A DNA stretch of 64,000 nt from an uncultured Pelagibacteraceae bacterium (lineage in GTDB: Bacteria; Pseudomonadota; Alphaproteobacteria; Pelagibacterales; Pelagibacteraceae). The notes under the pieces are model-generated. The model was given only the letters and a program-made list of their open reading frames with translations. It ran no database searches and was not told the origin of the DNA. The position numbers and the translations under genes were made by a program. Positions 10,682 through 22,348 of the stretch are shown piece after piece. Each line of letters begins with the position of its first letter. The first letter of the stretch is position 1. Where the stretch lies: assembly GCA_902579605.1 (NCBI GenBank), contig CACHHD010000003.1, forward strand, positions 1 to 64,000. The letters run 5' to 3'.

Positions 10682-11882
10682 ATAAATTTTTTTTTGTTAG
10701 TATTTTTAATTGTTCTACAGCAGGTTGGTCAAAAGGATTAACTTTTAAAGTTTTAGCAATAAGGACAGTTTCTAAAATAAAATAAGAGAATAATTCCCCT
10801 AGTGTTTCTTCGTCTTTTCTTTTTATTTCTATTGAGATGAAAGGTATCTTTTTATTTTTAAGTAAAGACACCATTGCATCTTTCTGATTATCTAAAACTT
10901 TAAAGATATTAGAATTATTTAAAGTTTGTTCAAAAAACCCTTTAGTTTTTTTTATTTTATTTTCGAGTTTTAATGAAAAAATATAAAAAAATTTATCTTT
11001 AGGACCGTCTAAGTACAGCTGGAGTAAGCTATGATGATCTTTAGGTGCTGTGGAGATCACGGGTAATATACCCTTCCCTTTTTTTCCTAAGCTTTCAGCA
11101 ATAAGTTGTTGGCTCCAAAAAAGAAAATGTTCTAATCCTGGACAATAATTTAACATAACTAAGGAATTGATTTTTTTTGAGTTATATATTTTTGATAAAT
11201 TTATTAAGTTCTTTATTAATATGGACTTATTTTTTTGTAGGAAATTCAAAATGTTTTTTCTAAACTTTAGAATATCAATACCCATCAAATAACTTGGTAT
11301 AATAGCTGTTTCTGAAAAAATTGAATATCTTCCCCCGATATATCTTCTGTGAAATATTGTTTTTATTTTTAGTTTTTTAGCAAAAATGTATAGCTGACTT
11401 TTTTTATTTTCAGTAATTACTATAGTATTGTTTTGGTTAAATTTTGATTTACTTTTAAGGAAATTAATTATTGATAAAACTTCAACAGTATTTCCGGATT
11501 TCGAAATAATTATAAATAAAGAATTTTTTAAATTTTTGATATTATTGACTTTATGTATCATTTCAAAATCTAAATTATTTACAAAAATCATTTCCTTTTT
11601 TGATTTTTTTTGTAAAAAATTGTGTATAGCTTCGGTGCCTAAAATTGATCCTCCAAAACCTATAACAACTATTCTTTTGAATTTTTTATATTTTCTAAGC
11701 TCTTTTAACTTTAAATTTAATTTAAAATTTTTAGAAAATGAATAGAAGACATCTTTTTTAACTAAAAAATTTTGTTTAATTTTTTTCAGTGAGGAATCAA
11801 ATATTGTTTTATTAACACTTTTCACTTTTTGTAGGTCATTTGATATATTCTTATAGAAATTTAAATTATTATATAATTGCAT
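10662..11882 (-). CDS. pgi: Glucose-6-phosphate isomerase
   Basis: IGFGGSILGTEAIHNFL, IISKSGNTVEVLSI, FDQPAVEQLK. Confidence 0.9.
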   Translation of the reverse strand: MQLYNNLNFYKNISNDLQKVKSVNKTIFDSSLKKIKQNFLVKKDVFYSFSKNFKLNLKLKELRKYKKFKRIVVIGFGGSILGTEAIHNFLQKKSKKEMIFVNNLDFEMIHKVNNIKNLKNSLFIIISKSGNTVEVLSIINFLKSKSKFNQNNTIVITENKKSQLYIFAKKLKIKTIFHRRYIGGRYSIFSETAIIPSYLMGIDILKFRKNILNFLQKNKSILIKNLINLSKIYNSKKINSLVMLNYCPGLEHFLFWSQQLIAESLGKKGKGILPVISTAPKDHHSLLQLYLDGPKDKFFYIFSLKLENKIKKTKGFFEQTLNNSNIFKVLDNQKDAMVSLLKNKKIPFISIEIKRKDEETLGELFSYFILETVLIAKTLKVNPFDQPAVEQLKILTKKNLFKKNRK

Positions 11883-12166
11883 TAATTTTTCCTGATCTCT
11901 TCAAGTAAAATATTTTCAATTTCGGATTTCTCTTTTGGATTATTTTCTGGAATTTTAGTGTTTACTGAAACTCCTTTTTCATTAGGGTTATTTGAACTAG
12001 GTTTTGGAAGTTCATTAATGTTCGGTGGAATAGATAATGGACCTCTTTTTTCAATTAAAAATTCATCAGTTGTTCGGGTCTTTTCATTTCTCAATGCCTT
12101 ACCAGCTTCACTAAATGTTCCGCACGATACTAAAAAAATAAGTAATAATAGATATTTAATTTTCAT
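11882..12166 (-). CDS. DUF3035-like lipoprotein
   Basis: Lipobox [33 protein letters not shown]. Confidence 0.75.
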   Translation of the reverse strand: MKIKYLLLLIFLVSCGTFSEAGKALRNEKTRTTDEFLIEKRGPLSIPPNINELPKPSSNNPNEKGVSVNTKIPENNPKEKSEIENILLEEIRKN

Positions 12167-12668
12167 TTTTTTTTTTGTTAAATATTAGTTCGTTTAATAT
12201 CATGAGTATAATACCGAATGATATAAAAATGTCAGCAATATTGAAAGTAAACCAATGAAATTCTTTAATATGAAAATCTATAAAATCTGGCACTGCTTTG
12301 TAAATGATCCTGTCATACAAATTTCCTATCGCTCCACCAATTATAAGAGAGAAAAATATTTTTTCACTAGTTTTAGATTTAAACATTAAATAAAATAAAA
12401 CCATTATTATTACAAAAATTAAAATTGATAATATGTTATAATATAATCCAGCATTTAAACTGAAAAGGCCGAAACCTATACCTGTATTAAAAACTAAATT
12501 TAAATTTAAGTAATCATTAATAAATAAATATTTTTCATTTTCTAAGAGATTTAATATTAAATCTTTGGAATATCTATCCAGAAAAAAAATAATTGATATA
12601 ATTGCTAAAAAGTAAAAATTTTCTTTTACAAATATGTTACTTTTTATTTCATTTAAATTATTCAGAAT
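12156..12668 (-). CDS. lspA: Lipoprotein signal peptidase; proposed non-canonical ATT (or CTG at 12663-12665) start
   Basis: Manual extension of ORF 12156..12404: [38 protein letters not shown]...[30 protein letters not shown]...[23 protein letters not shown]...[11 protein letters not shown]; in-frame TAA just before ATT and no ATG/GTG/TTG until the mid-protein Met. Confidence 0.85.
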   Translation of the reverse strand: MLNNLNEIKSNIFVKENFYFLAIISIIFFLDRYSKDLILNLLENEKYLFINDYLNLNLVFNTGIGFGLFSLNAGLYYNILSILIFVIIMVLFYLMFKSKTSEKIFFSLIIGGAIGNLYDRIIYKAVPDFIDFHIKEFHWFTFNIADIFISFGIILMILNELIFNKKKNEN

Positions 12669-12677
12669 ACTTTACAC

Positions 12678-15404
12678 CTATTTAATTGGACAATTTTTTC
12701 TGCTACATTTATCCTCTAAAATTTTCCAACACCTTTCACATTTTTTTCCATTAGCTTTCTTTACACTAATTTCAATTTCCTCTTTATTAAATAGTTTTTT
12801 CTCTGCCTTTGAGACAATAAAGTACTCTGCTAAGTCTAAATTATTCAATAATTCTGATTTTTCCTTATTAGTACTGAGTTTTAACTCTGCTTCTAAACTG
12901 GATCCTATTTCTTTACTAATTCTTTTTTCCTCTATAGCAATATTTGCTAGTTGCTTAATCTTAAATAATTCTGACATTTTATGGTTTAACTTATCATTTT
13001 TCCAACTAGCGGGGATCTTTACGAAATCATTTTCGTGTATACTTTCGTTTTTATCATTAATTAAGCTGTATATTTCCTCAGTTGTGAAAACTAATATAGG
13101 TGCAAACCACTTTAATAAACTCTCTAAAATAATATTAATAACTGTTACGCAATTTTTTCTTTTTTTAGAATTAAGGTCATCACAATAAAGAACGTCTTTC
13201 CTTATATCAAAATAAAAAGATGAAAGATCTAAAGTGCAAAAATTCAACAACTCTTTATATAATTTGTGAAAATTATAACTTTTTAAGTTTTTGCTCACAG
13301 AATAACTAATTAAATATAACTTGTGTAATACATATTGCTCAAGCTCGTCAAACTCGGCTAAATTAATTTTTTCAAAATCTTGTTTTTCAAAATTATCTTT
13401 TAAATTTCCGAGCATAAATCGAAAAGTATTTCTAATTTTTCTGTAAGACTCTGCGTGCTGTATTAAAATATTTTTATCTATTCTTAAATCTTCAGAATAG
13501 TCAGATGCTGAAGCCCACACTCTAAGGATATCTGCGCCATAATTTTTTAATATATCCTCTGGAGAAATAACGTTTCCCATAGATTTTGACATTTTCATAC
13601 CTTTGCCATCAACAACAAAACCATGGGAAAGAATGTTTTTAAAAGGTGCTTTACCTCTAGTTCCACATGATTCTAGAAGTGATGAATGAAACCAACCTCT
13701 ATGCTGGTCAGAGCCCTCTAAATACATATCAGCAGGCCATTTTAGATCTTCTCTTTTTTCTAAAACAAAGCTATGTGTTGAACCACTATCAAACCATACT
13801 TCAACGATATCATTTAATTTTTCATAATCATTTGGATCATAACTATCTCCTAAAAAAACTTTTGGATCATCAGTAAACCAACAATCTGATCCTTGTTTTT
13901 CATATATTGAAGCTATTCTATCTATAACCTTTTGGTCTCTTAAAGGTTCTTTGGTTTTTTTGTTTATGAAAATTGGCAAAGGAACTCCCCACACTCTTTG
14001 TCTTGAAACACACCAATCTGGTCTTCCCTCTATCATAGATAATAGTCTATCTTTTCCTTTATTTGGAAAAAAATTAGTTTCATTAATTGATTTAATAGCT
14101 TTTTTTCTTAAATCATTTTTCTGCATAGATATAAACCATTGTGGTGTAGCTCTATAAATAAGTGGAGCTTTAGATCTCCATGAATGTGGATAGGTATGAT
14201 TTAACTTATCATTTTTTAATAATTTTTTTTGCTCTTTTAATTTCTCAATTACGATATTGTCAGCTTTGAAAATATGAGTCTTTTCAAAAAAAGGGATTTC
14301 TTTAGTATAAAGTCCTGAGTCATCAACAGTGTAAAGAGAGGGTATATTATTTTTTAAGCATAAATTAAAATCATCTGGACCATGACTTGGTGCGCAGTGT
14401 ACAATTCCAGTTCCTTGCTCGAGGTTCACAAATTGTGCGTCTAACATTGGAACATCATAGTCAAATTTCATTTTTAAAAATGGATGGCTACAAACTGTAT
14501 TTTTAAATTCTGAACCTTTAAATTTTCTTAACTCTTTATAACTTTTAATTTCACAAGCATTAATGATTTCTTTTACTAAATTTGTTGCAACTACAATTTT
14601 ATTTTCTTTAAAATTTTCAAGATTACCTATTTCTAATATCGAATAATCAATATTACTATTAAAAGCTAAAGCTTTATTTGCTGGTATTGTCCACGGTGTT
14701 GTTGTCCATATAATTATGCTGGTATCTTTTAAAAAATCTTTATCCGTTTCTTTAACTTTAAAACCAACATATATTGTGTTAGACGTGTGATCCATATATT
14801 CCACTTCTGCGTCTGCTAATGCAGTCTTTTCTACTGTCGACCAAAGAACTGGTTTGAAACCCTGATACAAGCTTCCATCTAGAAGAAATTTACCTAATTC
14901 TCGAACTATCTGAGCTTCTGCTTCATAACTCATTGTAGAGTAATAATTATCAAAATCTCCAACTACTCCTAATCTTTTGAACTCTTTAATGTGAACATCG
15001 ATCCAGCTTTCAGCAAACTCTCTGCACTCTTGTCTAAAATCTTTTATAGGTACTTCATCTTTATTCTTTTTCTTTTTTTTATACTGTTCTTCAATTTTCC
15101 ACTCAATTGGAAGTCCATGGCAATCCCAACCTGGAACGTAAATGGAGTCTTTTCCGTTCATTTGATGAAACCTAGTTATCATATCTTTTAAAATTTTATT
15201 TAAAGCAGTTCCCATATGTATGTGGCCATTTGCATATGGTGGTCCGTCGTGAAGAACAAACTTTTCTTTTCCTTTAGATTTTTTTCTTAATTTTTTATAA
15301 AGATCGATTTTTTCCCAGTGCTGAACTATATCCGGCTCTTTATTTGGTAAGTTCGCTTTCATTGAAAAAGCTGTTTTAGGAAGTTGTAAACTTTCTTTGG
15401 ACAT
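12678..15404 (-). CDS. ileS: Isoleucyl-tRNA synthetase
   Basis: DGPPYANGHIHMGTALNKILKDMI, GWDCHGLPIEWKIE, KMSKSMGN, C-terminal Cys motif CERCW...C. Confidence 0.97.
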   Translation of the reverse strand: MSKESLQLPKTAFSMKANLPNKEPDIVQHWEKIDLYKKLRKKSKGKEKFVLHDGPPYANGHIHMGTALNKILKDMITRFHQMNGKDSIYVPGWDCHGLPIEWKIEEQYKKKKKNKDEVPIKDFRQECREFAESWIDVHIKEFKRLGVVGDFDNYYSTMSYEAEAQIVRELGKFLLDGSLYQGFKPVLWSTVEKTALADAEVEYMDHTSNTIYVGFKVKETDKDFLKDTSIIIWTTTPWTIPANKALAFNSNIDYSILEIGNLENFKENKIVVATNLVKEIINACEIKSYKELRKFKGSEFKNTVCSHPFLKMKFDYDVPMLDAQFVNLEQGTGIVHCAPSHGPDDFNLCLKNNIPSLYTVDDSGLYTKEIPFFEKTHIFKADNIVIEKLKEQKKLLKNDKLNHTYPHSWRSKAPLIYRATPQWFISMQKNDLRKKAIKSINETNFFPNKGKDRLLSMIEGRPDWCVSRQRVWGVPLPIFINKKTKEPLRDQKVIDRIASIYEKQGSDCWFTDDPKVFLGDSYDPNDYEKLNDIVEVWFDSGSTHSFVLEKREDLKWPADMYLEGSDQHRGWFHSSLLESCGTRGKAPFKNILSHGFVVDGKGMKMSKSMGNVISPEDILKNYGADILRVWASASDYSEDLRIDKNILIQHAESYRKIRNTFRFMLGNLKDNFEKQDFEKINLAEFDELEQYVLHKLYLISYSVSKNLKSYNFHKLYKELLNFCTLDLSSFYFDIRKDVLYCDDLNSKKRKNCVTVINIILESLLKWFAPILVFTTEEIYSLINDKNESIHENDFVKIPASWKNDKLNHKMSELFKIKQLANIAIEEKRISKEIGSSLEAELKLSTNKEKSELLNNLDLAEYFIVSKAEKKLFNKEEIEISVKKANGKKCERCWKILEDKCSRKNCPIK

Positions 15405-15405
15405 T

Positions 15406-16311
15406 TTATTTTGCTTGTTTTATATCTTTTTTAATTTGATTTTTTAACTCTGTTATATTGTTAAACTTTTTTTCAGATCTTATAAATTTATTAAATATCA
15501 CATTAATATTTTTATTATATAGGTTTTTTTTTATTCCAAAAATATTTACCTCTAATAAAAGTTTTTTTCCATTAAATGTTGGTCTATAGCCAATGTTTGC
15601 AATACCTTTTTTAGATATATTATTAGTTTTTACGTTTACAGCGTAAACACCAAACTTGGGTATTATGTATTTTTTTAATAAAATATTACATGTGGGAAAG
15701 CCAATTTTTCTTCCTCTTTGAGATCCTTTGACAACCTTACCAATAATTTCCCATTTTCTACCTAGTAAATAATTAGCTTTTTTTATTTTTCCACTTTTTA
15801 ATAATTTTCTAATTACTGTTGATGAAACGGTTTTTTTCTTTTTAGTTAGTGGAGGTGTTATAATAGTTTTATATAAAAATTTTTTTTCATATTTTTTTAA
15901 TTTAGAAACGTTACCCTCTCTTTTATTTCCAAATTTAAAATTTTTACTCACGTATAAATATTTACATTTAATCTTTTGAAATAATATTTTATAAATGAAT
16001 TCTTTATAACTTAATTGTGAAAATTTTTTATTAAATTTTTGAATAATGACAAAGTCCAATTTTTCTTTTTTAAGATTAGAAATTTTTTGAGGTAATGTGT
16101 CCAATCTATGATTAAGAATTTTTTTATTAAAGAACATAACTGGAACTGGTTCGAAAGTTAAAAGCCCAAACATTTTTTTGAATTTTTTTGCTTTTTTATA
16201 GGCCGCGTTTAAAACTTTTTTATGACCAACATGTATTCCATCAAAATTTCCAATAGCAATTACTGAATTTTTATAATTTTTGCTTATGGATGTGCTTTTA
16301 AATATTTTCAT
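15406..16311 (-). CDS. ribF: Bifunctional riboflavin kinase/FAD synthetase
   Basis: IGNFDGIHVGHKKVL, SSTVIRKLLKSGKI, GRKIGFPTCNI. Confidence 0.92.
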   Translation of the reverse strand: MKIFKSTSISKNYKNSVIAIGNFDGIHVGHKKVLNAAYKKAKKFKKMFGLLTFEPVPVMFFNKKILNHRLDTLPQKISNLKKEKLDFVIIQKFNKKFSQLSYKEFIYKILFQKIKCKYLYVSKNFKFGNKREGNVSKLKKYEKKFLYKTIITPPLTKKKKTVSSTVIRKLLKSGKIKKANYLLGRKWEIIGKVVKGSQRGRKIGFPTCNILLKKYIIPKFGVYAVNVKTNNISKKGIANIGYRPTFNGKKLLLEVNIFGIKKNLYNKNINVIFNKFIRSEKKFNNITELKNQIKKDIKQAK

Positions 16312-16313
16312 TT

Positions 16314-17123
16314 TTACCAGTGTAATTTTTCTTGTATAAAATTTGTTTCAACATTATATTTTTTTAAAATATTTTTTAAGTTATCTAATCCTTTAATTTC
16401 ATTTTTGTGAACTCCATCTATTATGAAAAGGGAGTCTTGCTTTATCAAATTAGCTCCTTTTATATCTGTTCTTAAGTTATCTCCGATTATTAAAGCTTTG
16501 TCTTTTTCTTTTAAAATTGAATTATAAATTTCTTTATGTGGTTTGCCGAAATAAACTACTTCTCCACCTATCTTTTCAAATAATTTAGCTATACTTCCAG
16601 CACAATATTCCTGGGTATTGCCTCTATCTACAATTAAATCAGGATTTGTACAGATCATTTTTTTGTCTGTACTGTTTTTGAGTAATTTTTCATAAAAATT
16701 TAATTTATCCATTTCACTGTCGTAGAGACCCGTACATAAAATGTAATCACATTTTTCAAGCTCTGTTTTATGATTTTCTAAACCTTCAAAAATTTTACTA
16801 TCCCTTTCAGGGCCTAAATGAAAAAAAAATTTACCATAATTAAAGTTTTTGATTGAATTTATAGCTGCTTCGCCTGATGTGAGAATGTTATTCAAAAATT
16901 TTTTATTTATTCGCATTTTTTCAATAAGAAATTTTCTTACATCGTTAACTGGCCTTGGAGCGTTTGATAAAAAAATATAATTTTTCTTATTGTTGTATAA
17001 TTCTTCGATTGTTTTCATTGCTCCTTCATATGGTTTAACCCCATTATGAACTACTCCCCAAAGATCGATTACAAAATAATCGTAATTGTTAAAAATGTTC
17101 TTTAAATGATCTATTTTTTTCAA
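16314..17123 (-). CDS. HAD-superfamily class IIA hydrolase (NagD-like)
   Basis: FVIDLWGVVHNGVKPYEGA, FLSNAPRPV, YFGKPHKEIYN, ALIIGDNLRTDIKGA. Confidence 0.85.
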   Translation of the reverse strand: MKKIDHLKNIFNNYDYFVIDLWGVVHNGVKPYEGAMKTIEELYNNKKNYIFLSNAPRPVNDVRKFLIEKMRINKKFLNNILTSGEAAINSIKNFNYGKFFFHLGPERDSKIFEGLENHKTELEKCDYILCTGLYDSEMDKLNFYEKLLKNSTDKKMICTNPDLIVDRGNTQEYCAGSIAKLFEKIGGEVVYFGKPHKEIYNSILKEKDKALIIGDNLRTDIKGANLIKQDSLFIIDGVHKNEIKGLDNLKNILKKYNVETNFIQEKLHW

Positions 17124-17207
17124 ATTAAATTGTCCTTTAAATACCTTATAAAAAAGTTAATAAAATATAGCAATATCAAGACTTTTAGCTAAATTATGTC
17201 TTCTTCT

Positions 17208-17235
17208 CTTGAATTTTCAATAAAACTCACCATAT
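17208..17235 (+). promoter_or_regulatory. Candidate sigma32 (RpoH) heat-shock promoter of groESL
   Basis: CTTGAA at 17208-17213, 14-nt spacer, CACCATAT at 17228-17235; resembles CTTGAA-N13-15-CCCCATNT; 26 nt upstream of groES ATG. Confidence 0.65.
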
Positions 17236-17260
17236 CAGCTGGTATAAATAGGAGATTAAA

Positions 17261-17557
17261 ATGAAATTTAGACCTTTACACGACCGAGTTTTAATAAAAG
17301 TACTGGACAGCGAGGAAAAAACTGCTGGCGGTATAATAATACCAGATACTGCAAAAGAAAAACCACAAGAAGGGGAAGTTGTTGCTGTTGGTCCAGGATC
17401 AAAAAATGAAAGTGGAAAACTAACACCAATGGATGTTAAAGTTGGTGATATTGTTTTATTCGGAAAATGGTCTGGAACAGAGGTAAAAATTGACGGAAAA
17501 GAATATAGCATTATGAAAGAGTCAGACATAATGGGAATTTCAAAAGGTAAAAAATAA
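17261..17557 (+). CDS. groES: Co-chaperonin GroES
   Basis: [46 protein letters not shown]. Confidence 0.98.
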   Translation: MKFRPLHDRVLIKVLDSEEKTAGGIIIPDTAKEKPQEGEVVAVGPGSKNESGKLTPMDVKVGDIVLFGKWSGTEVKIDGKEYSIMKESDIMGISKGKK

Positions 17558-17566
17558 TCTAAATAA

Positions 17567-19237
<1,671 letters not shown>

Positions 19238-19243
19238 TTTCAC

Positions 19244-19921
19244 TTAACCCAATGAATTTAAAAAAGGCTGCAAACTCGCAGCCTTTTTTTTTGCAACAAA
19301 TAAACATGCAGTCGAGCTTAAAATCTTTCCATCTTTTAGTGCTCTAAGATTATTATCAATTAAGGTTTTACCCGTTGATGTTATATCAGTTATAATTTCT
19401 GATGATCCTATGAAAGGATAGGTTTCAGTAGCACCAAGACTAGGTATCAACTTATATTGAGTTACTCCTTTAGAAAGTAAAAAATCGTTAGTTAAGTTTG
19501 GATATTTAGTTGCAACTCTTAACCTTGTATTTCTTTTAGATCTGATATCAAAAGATACTTCCTCTAAATCTGCAATTGTTTGAACGTCTATCCAATCATC
19601 TGGAACTGCAACGACTAAATTAGCTTTGCCAAAGTTAAGTTTATTTTTTATAATAATCTTATCTTGTAAATTTTTTTCAGACTCATTTAATAAATCCAAG
19701 CCTGATATTCCAATATCTAGGGTGCCATCACCTAACCTTTGAATAATCTCTTTAGCATGGAGAAAAATTATTTTTAAATTTTGTTGATTTTCAATAGTTG
19801 CAAAATAATTTCTCTCTTTGTCGCTTTGTAATATCTTTAAACCATTGTCTTCAAAGAAAGATATTGCTTTATCTTTTAATCGACCTTTACTCGGTAAACC
19901 TATAGTAATTACGTTTTTCAT
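19244..19921 (-). CDS. hisG: ATP phosphoribosyltransferase catalytic subunit, short form
   Basis: GLPSKGRLKDKAISFFEDNG, GDGTLDIGISGLDLL, ITDITSTGKTLIDNNL; 225 aa short form next to hisZ. Confidence 0.93.
   Translation of the reverse strand: MKNVITIGLPSKGRLKDKAISFFEDNGLKILQSDKERNYFATIENQQNLKIIFLHAKEIIQRLGDGTLDIGISGLDLLNESEKNLQDKIIIKNKLNFGKANLVVAVPDDWIDVQTIADLEEVSFDIRSKRNTRLRVATKYPNLTNDFLLSKGVTQYKLIPSLGATETYPFIGSSEIITDITSTGKTLIDNNLRALKDGKILSSTACLFVAKKKAASLQPFLNSLG
19260..19292 (+). terminator. Rho-independent terminator for groESL, inside the antisense of the hisG 3' coding end
   Basis: A6-GGCTGC aaactc GCAGCC-T9 hairpin and U-tract, 23 nt after groEL stop. Confidence 0.85.
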
Positions 19922-20955
19922 ATGTTTTTCAAATTAATTGCTGCACCAACAGCTGGAATATTTTTTTTTGCCCCTAAACTTTTCAGTAAACCATCATATC
20001 GACCGCCTCTTGCAATTTCTTTCTGTCCCGCATAAATTTCAAATACTATACCTGTATAATACTCAATATCTCTTCCAAAATTAGAGATAAAAATTACATT
20101 TTCTTTAAGTTTTTTTAAGTTTTGGACTGAATTGAATTCATTAAAAATATTTTTTCTAAGTTTATTTTTTTTTGTAAAGTCTAAAAGTTTTTTTTCTAAT
20201 TGAGGTAATTTACAATTTATTTTGAGAAATGATCTTATAATTTTTACAATTTTTTTTCCTTGATTAAATGATCTCGGATCTTTTATTTTTTTATCAAATC
20301 TATTTAATATTTCTAATATCGATCTACCCGAAATTACTTTGTCTTGTTCCATCTTTTTCATTTCATAAAATCGTTTCTTATCTATATCAAATGTTTCAGC
20401 ATCAATATCTGAATTTTTTTCCAATCTTTTTAAAAGATCATCAAAATATTTAGGTCTCCAAAAATGTCTAATTAATCTTAATTTCCATCTCTCAGGCATT
20501 TCAAGCGAGTTTATTAAACTCTTAAATAAACTTACGTCTCCTACTTTAATTTTGATTTTTTTACTTTTAATTTTTCTGGCAGAATTTAAAATTGTTGAAA
20601 TAACTTTAAAATCATCTTTTATTTGATTTTTAGAACCAAAAATTTCAATTCCTAACTGATCATTTATGAATTCAGAATTTTTCTTTTCTGATTTCCTGTA
20701 AGCTTGGCCTGAGTAATAAATTTTTGATTTAGTTTTTTTTTGTAAATAATTTATGGAGGATGCTACTGTAAGATCAGGTCTTAAGCACATGATTTTCCCG
20801 TTCTCACTCTCAAAAGTAAGCATTGAGCTTCTGAATTTTTCACCAGATCTCTCTATAATATACTCAGAATCTAATAGTACGTCTGGTTCCGACAGCACAA
20901 ACCCACTGTTTTTAAAAGTTTTAATAATTTGTTCAGATAATTTTTTTGATCTCAT
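19918..20955 (-). CDS. hisZ: ATP phosphoribosyltransferase regulatory subunit (HisRS paralogue)
   Basis: Class II aaRS-like core: LRPDLTVASSINYL, YYSGQAYRKSE, YYTGIVFEIYAGQKEIARGGRYDGLLKSLG; adjacent to short hisG. Confidence 0.88.
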   Translation of the reverse strand: MRSKKLSEQIIKTFKNSGFVLSEPDVLLDSEYIIERSGEKFRSSMLTFESENGKIMCLRPDLTVASSINYLQKKTKSKIYYSGQAYRKSEKKNSEFINDQLGIEIFGSKNQIKDDFKVISTILNSARKIKSKKIKIKVGDVSLFKSLINSLEMPERWKLRLIRHFWRPKYFDDLLKRLEKNSDIDAETFDIDKKRFYEMKKMEQDKVISGRSILEILNRFDKKIKDPRSFNQGKKIVKIIRSFLKINCKLPQLEKKLLDFTKKNKLRKNIFNEFNSVQNLKKLKENVIFISNFGRDIEYYTGIVFEIYAGQKEIARGGRYDGLLKSLGAKKNIPAVGAAINLKNI

Positions 20956-22267
20956 TCACTAACTCTTTAATCGTTGCTGATTTTTCATTTCCAGACACTA
21001 AATTTCGTAATGTTGGTTTACCTCTTTTGATTTCGTTTTCACCATAAAGGATAACAGCTGGTGATTTTATCTTATTTGCATATTCCATCTGTTTTTTAAG
21101 CTTTCCCTCTCCAGGATAAATTTCTGTACTTATACCCTCAGATCTTAAAATTGTTTGTAAACCAATATAATCTTTCATTGAACTTTTTTCGAAAATACAA
21201 ATAACAATAGGTTTTGTTTGTTTAATTTTGAATTCTTTTTTTTGCGTCAACGCATAAACTAACCTGTCCAATCCAATAGAGATACCAGTGGCAGGGGCAT
21301 CATAATTACCAAAATTACTTACGAGATTGTCATATCTTCCGCCGCCACCGATTGAGCCAAACTGTACGACTTGTCCTTTATTATTTTTAACATCAAATTT
21401 CAAGTTCACTTCAAAAATTGGACCCGTATAATATTCCAGTCCCCTTATAACAGATGGATCAACCTCGAAGTTACCGAAGTTATAATTATTAAATATTTTT
21501 AATATTTCTTTTAAATCTTCAGTTTCAGGTGATTTATTGTTTAATTCCTTTTCTATTAAATCTATATTTTTTAAACTTAAATTTGCTCCCTTAGTAAAAT
21601 CTCCAGACTTATCTTTTCGGCCTTCACCCAACAATTTTTTTACCCCATCCCAGCCAAGTCTATCAACTTTATCTAAAGTTCTAAGAATTGTAAGTTTTTG
21701 GTTGTTGTTATCTATTTTAATTTTTTTAAATATTTCTTCAGTAATTTTTCTTGATGATATTTTAATAATATATTCTTTTTTATTTAATCCACAATTCTCA
21801 AGTATTTCTGAAATCAAAACACATAATTCAGCGTCAGCTTGTAAGCTTTTTGTGCCAACAAAATCTGCATCAAATTGCAAAAATTCTCTAAATCTTCCTG
21901 GTCCAGGTTTTTCATTTCTCCATACTGTTCCGAGCTGGTATCTTTTAAAAGGTTTTGGAATTTCTAAATAATTTTTTGCAACATATCTGGCTAACGGTGC
22001 AGTCAGATCATACCTGAGAGACAGCCAGTTTTTTTCGTCTTGAAATGAAAAAACACCTTCATCTGGTCTATCTTTGTCAGGTAAAAATTTTCCAATACTC
22101 TCCGTATACTCAAAACTTGGGGTTTCGAGATACTGAAAACCGTACTTGATCATGACTTTCTTAATATTAGAAATTATAAAATCACGTACGAGTAATTCTT
22201 TTTCTTGTCTATCAACAAACCCTAACGGAAGTTCTTTTGAGGGTTTGTTTTTTTTATCTTTATTCAT
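20933..22267 (-). CDS. hisS: Histidyl-tRNA synthetase (start trimmed to MNKDKKNK)
   Basis: LRYDLTAPLARYVAKN, YQLGTVWRNEKPGPGRFREFLQFDADFVG, GLEYYTGPIFEV, GGGGRYDNLV. Confidence 0.95.
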   Translation of the reverse strand: MNKDKKNKPSKELPLGFVDRQEKELLVRDFIISNIKKVMIKYGFQYLETPSFEYTESIGKFLPDKDRPDEGVFSFQDEKNWLSLRYDLTAPLARYVAKNYLEIPKPFKRYQLGTVWRNEKPGPGRFREFLQFDADFVGTKSLQADAELCVLISEILENCGLNKKEYIIKISSRKITEEIFKKIKIDNNNQKLTILRTLDKVDRLGWDGVKKLLGEGRKDKSGDFTKGANLSLKNIDLIEKELNNKSPETEDLKEILKIFNNYNFGNFEVDPSVIRGLEYYTGPIFEVNLKFDVKNNKGQVVQFGSIGGGGRYDNLVSNFGNYDAPATGISIGLDRLVYALTQKKEFKIKQTKPIVICIFEKSSMKDYIGLQTILRSEGISTEIYPGEGKLKKQMEYANKIKSPAVILYGENEIKRGKPTLRNLVSGNEKSATIKELVNEIKKII

Positions 22268-22271
22268 TTTA

Positions 22272-22348
22272 TGGTACAGCAGGGTGGATTCGAACCACCG
22301 ACCCCTAGTTCCACAAACTAGTGCTCTAACCAACTGAGCTACTGCTGC
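22272..22348 (-). tRNA. tRNA-His (GTG anticodon), CCA encoded
   Basis: Minus strand GCAGCAG TA GCTC AGTTGGTTA GAGC A CTAGT TTGTGGA ACTAG GGGTC GGTGG TTCGAAT CCACC CTGCTGT A CCA; complete cloverleaf. Confidence 0.96.

Noticed and set aside
12634-13188. 184-aa plus-strand ORF antisense to ileS
   Set aside because: Low-complexity Ser/Phe/Leu translation typical of the antisense of Lys-rich AT-rich genes; ileS is unambiguous
22268-22333. N-terminal extension of hisS (MVRALVCGTRGRWFESTLLYHK)
   Set aside because: Translation of the tRNA-His gene
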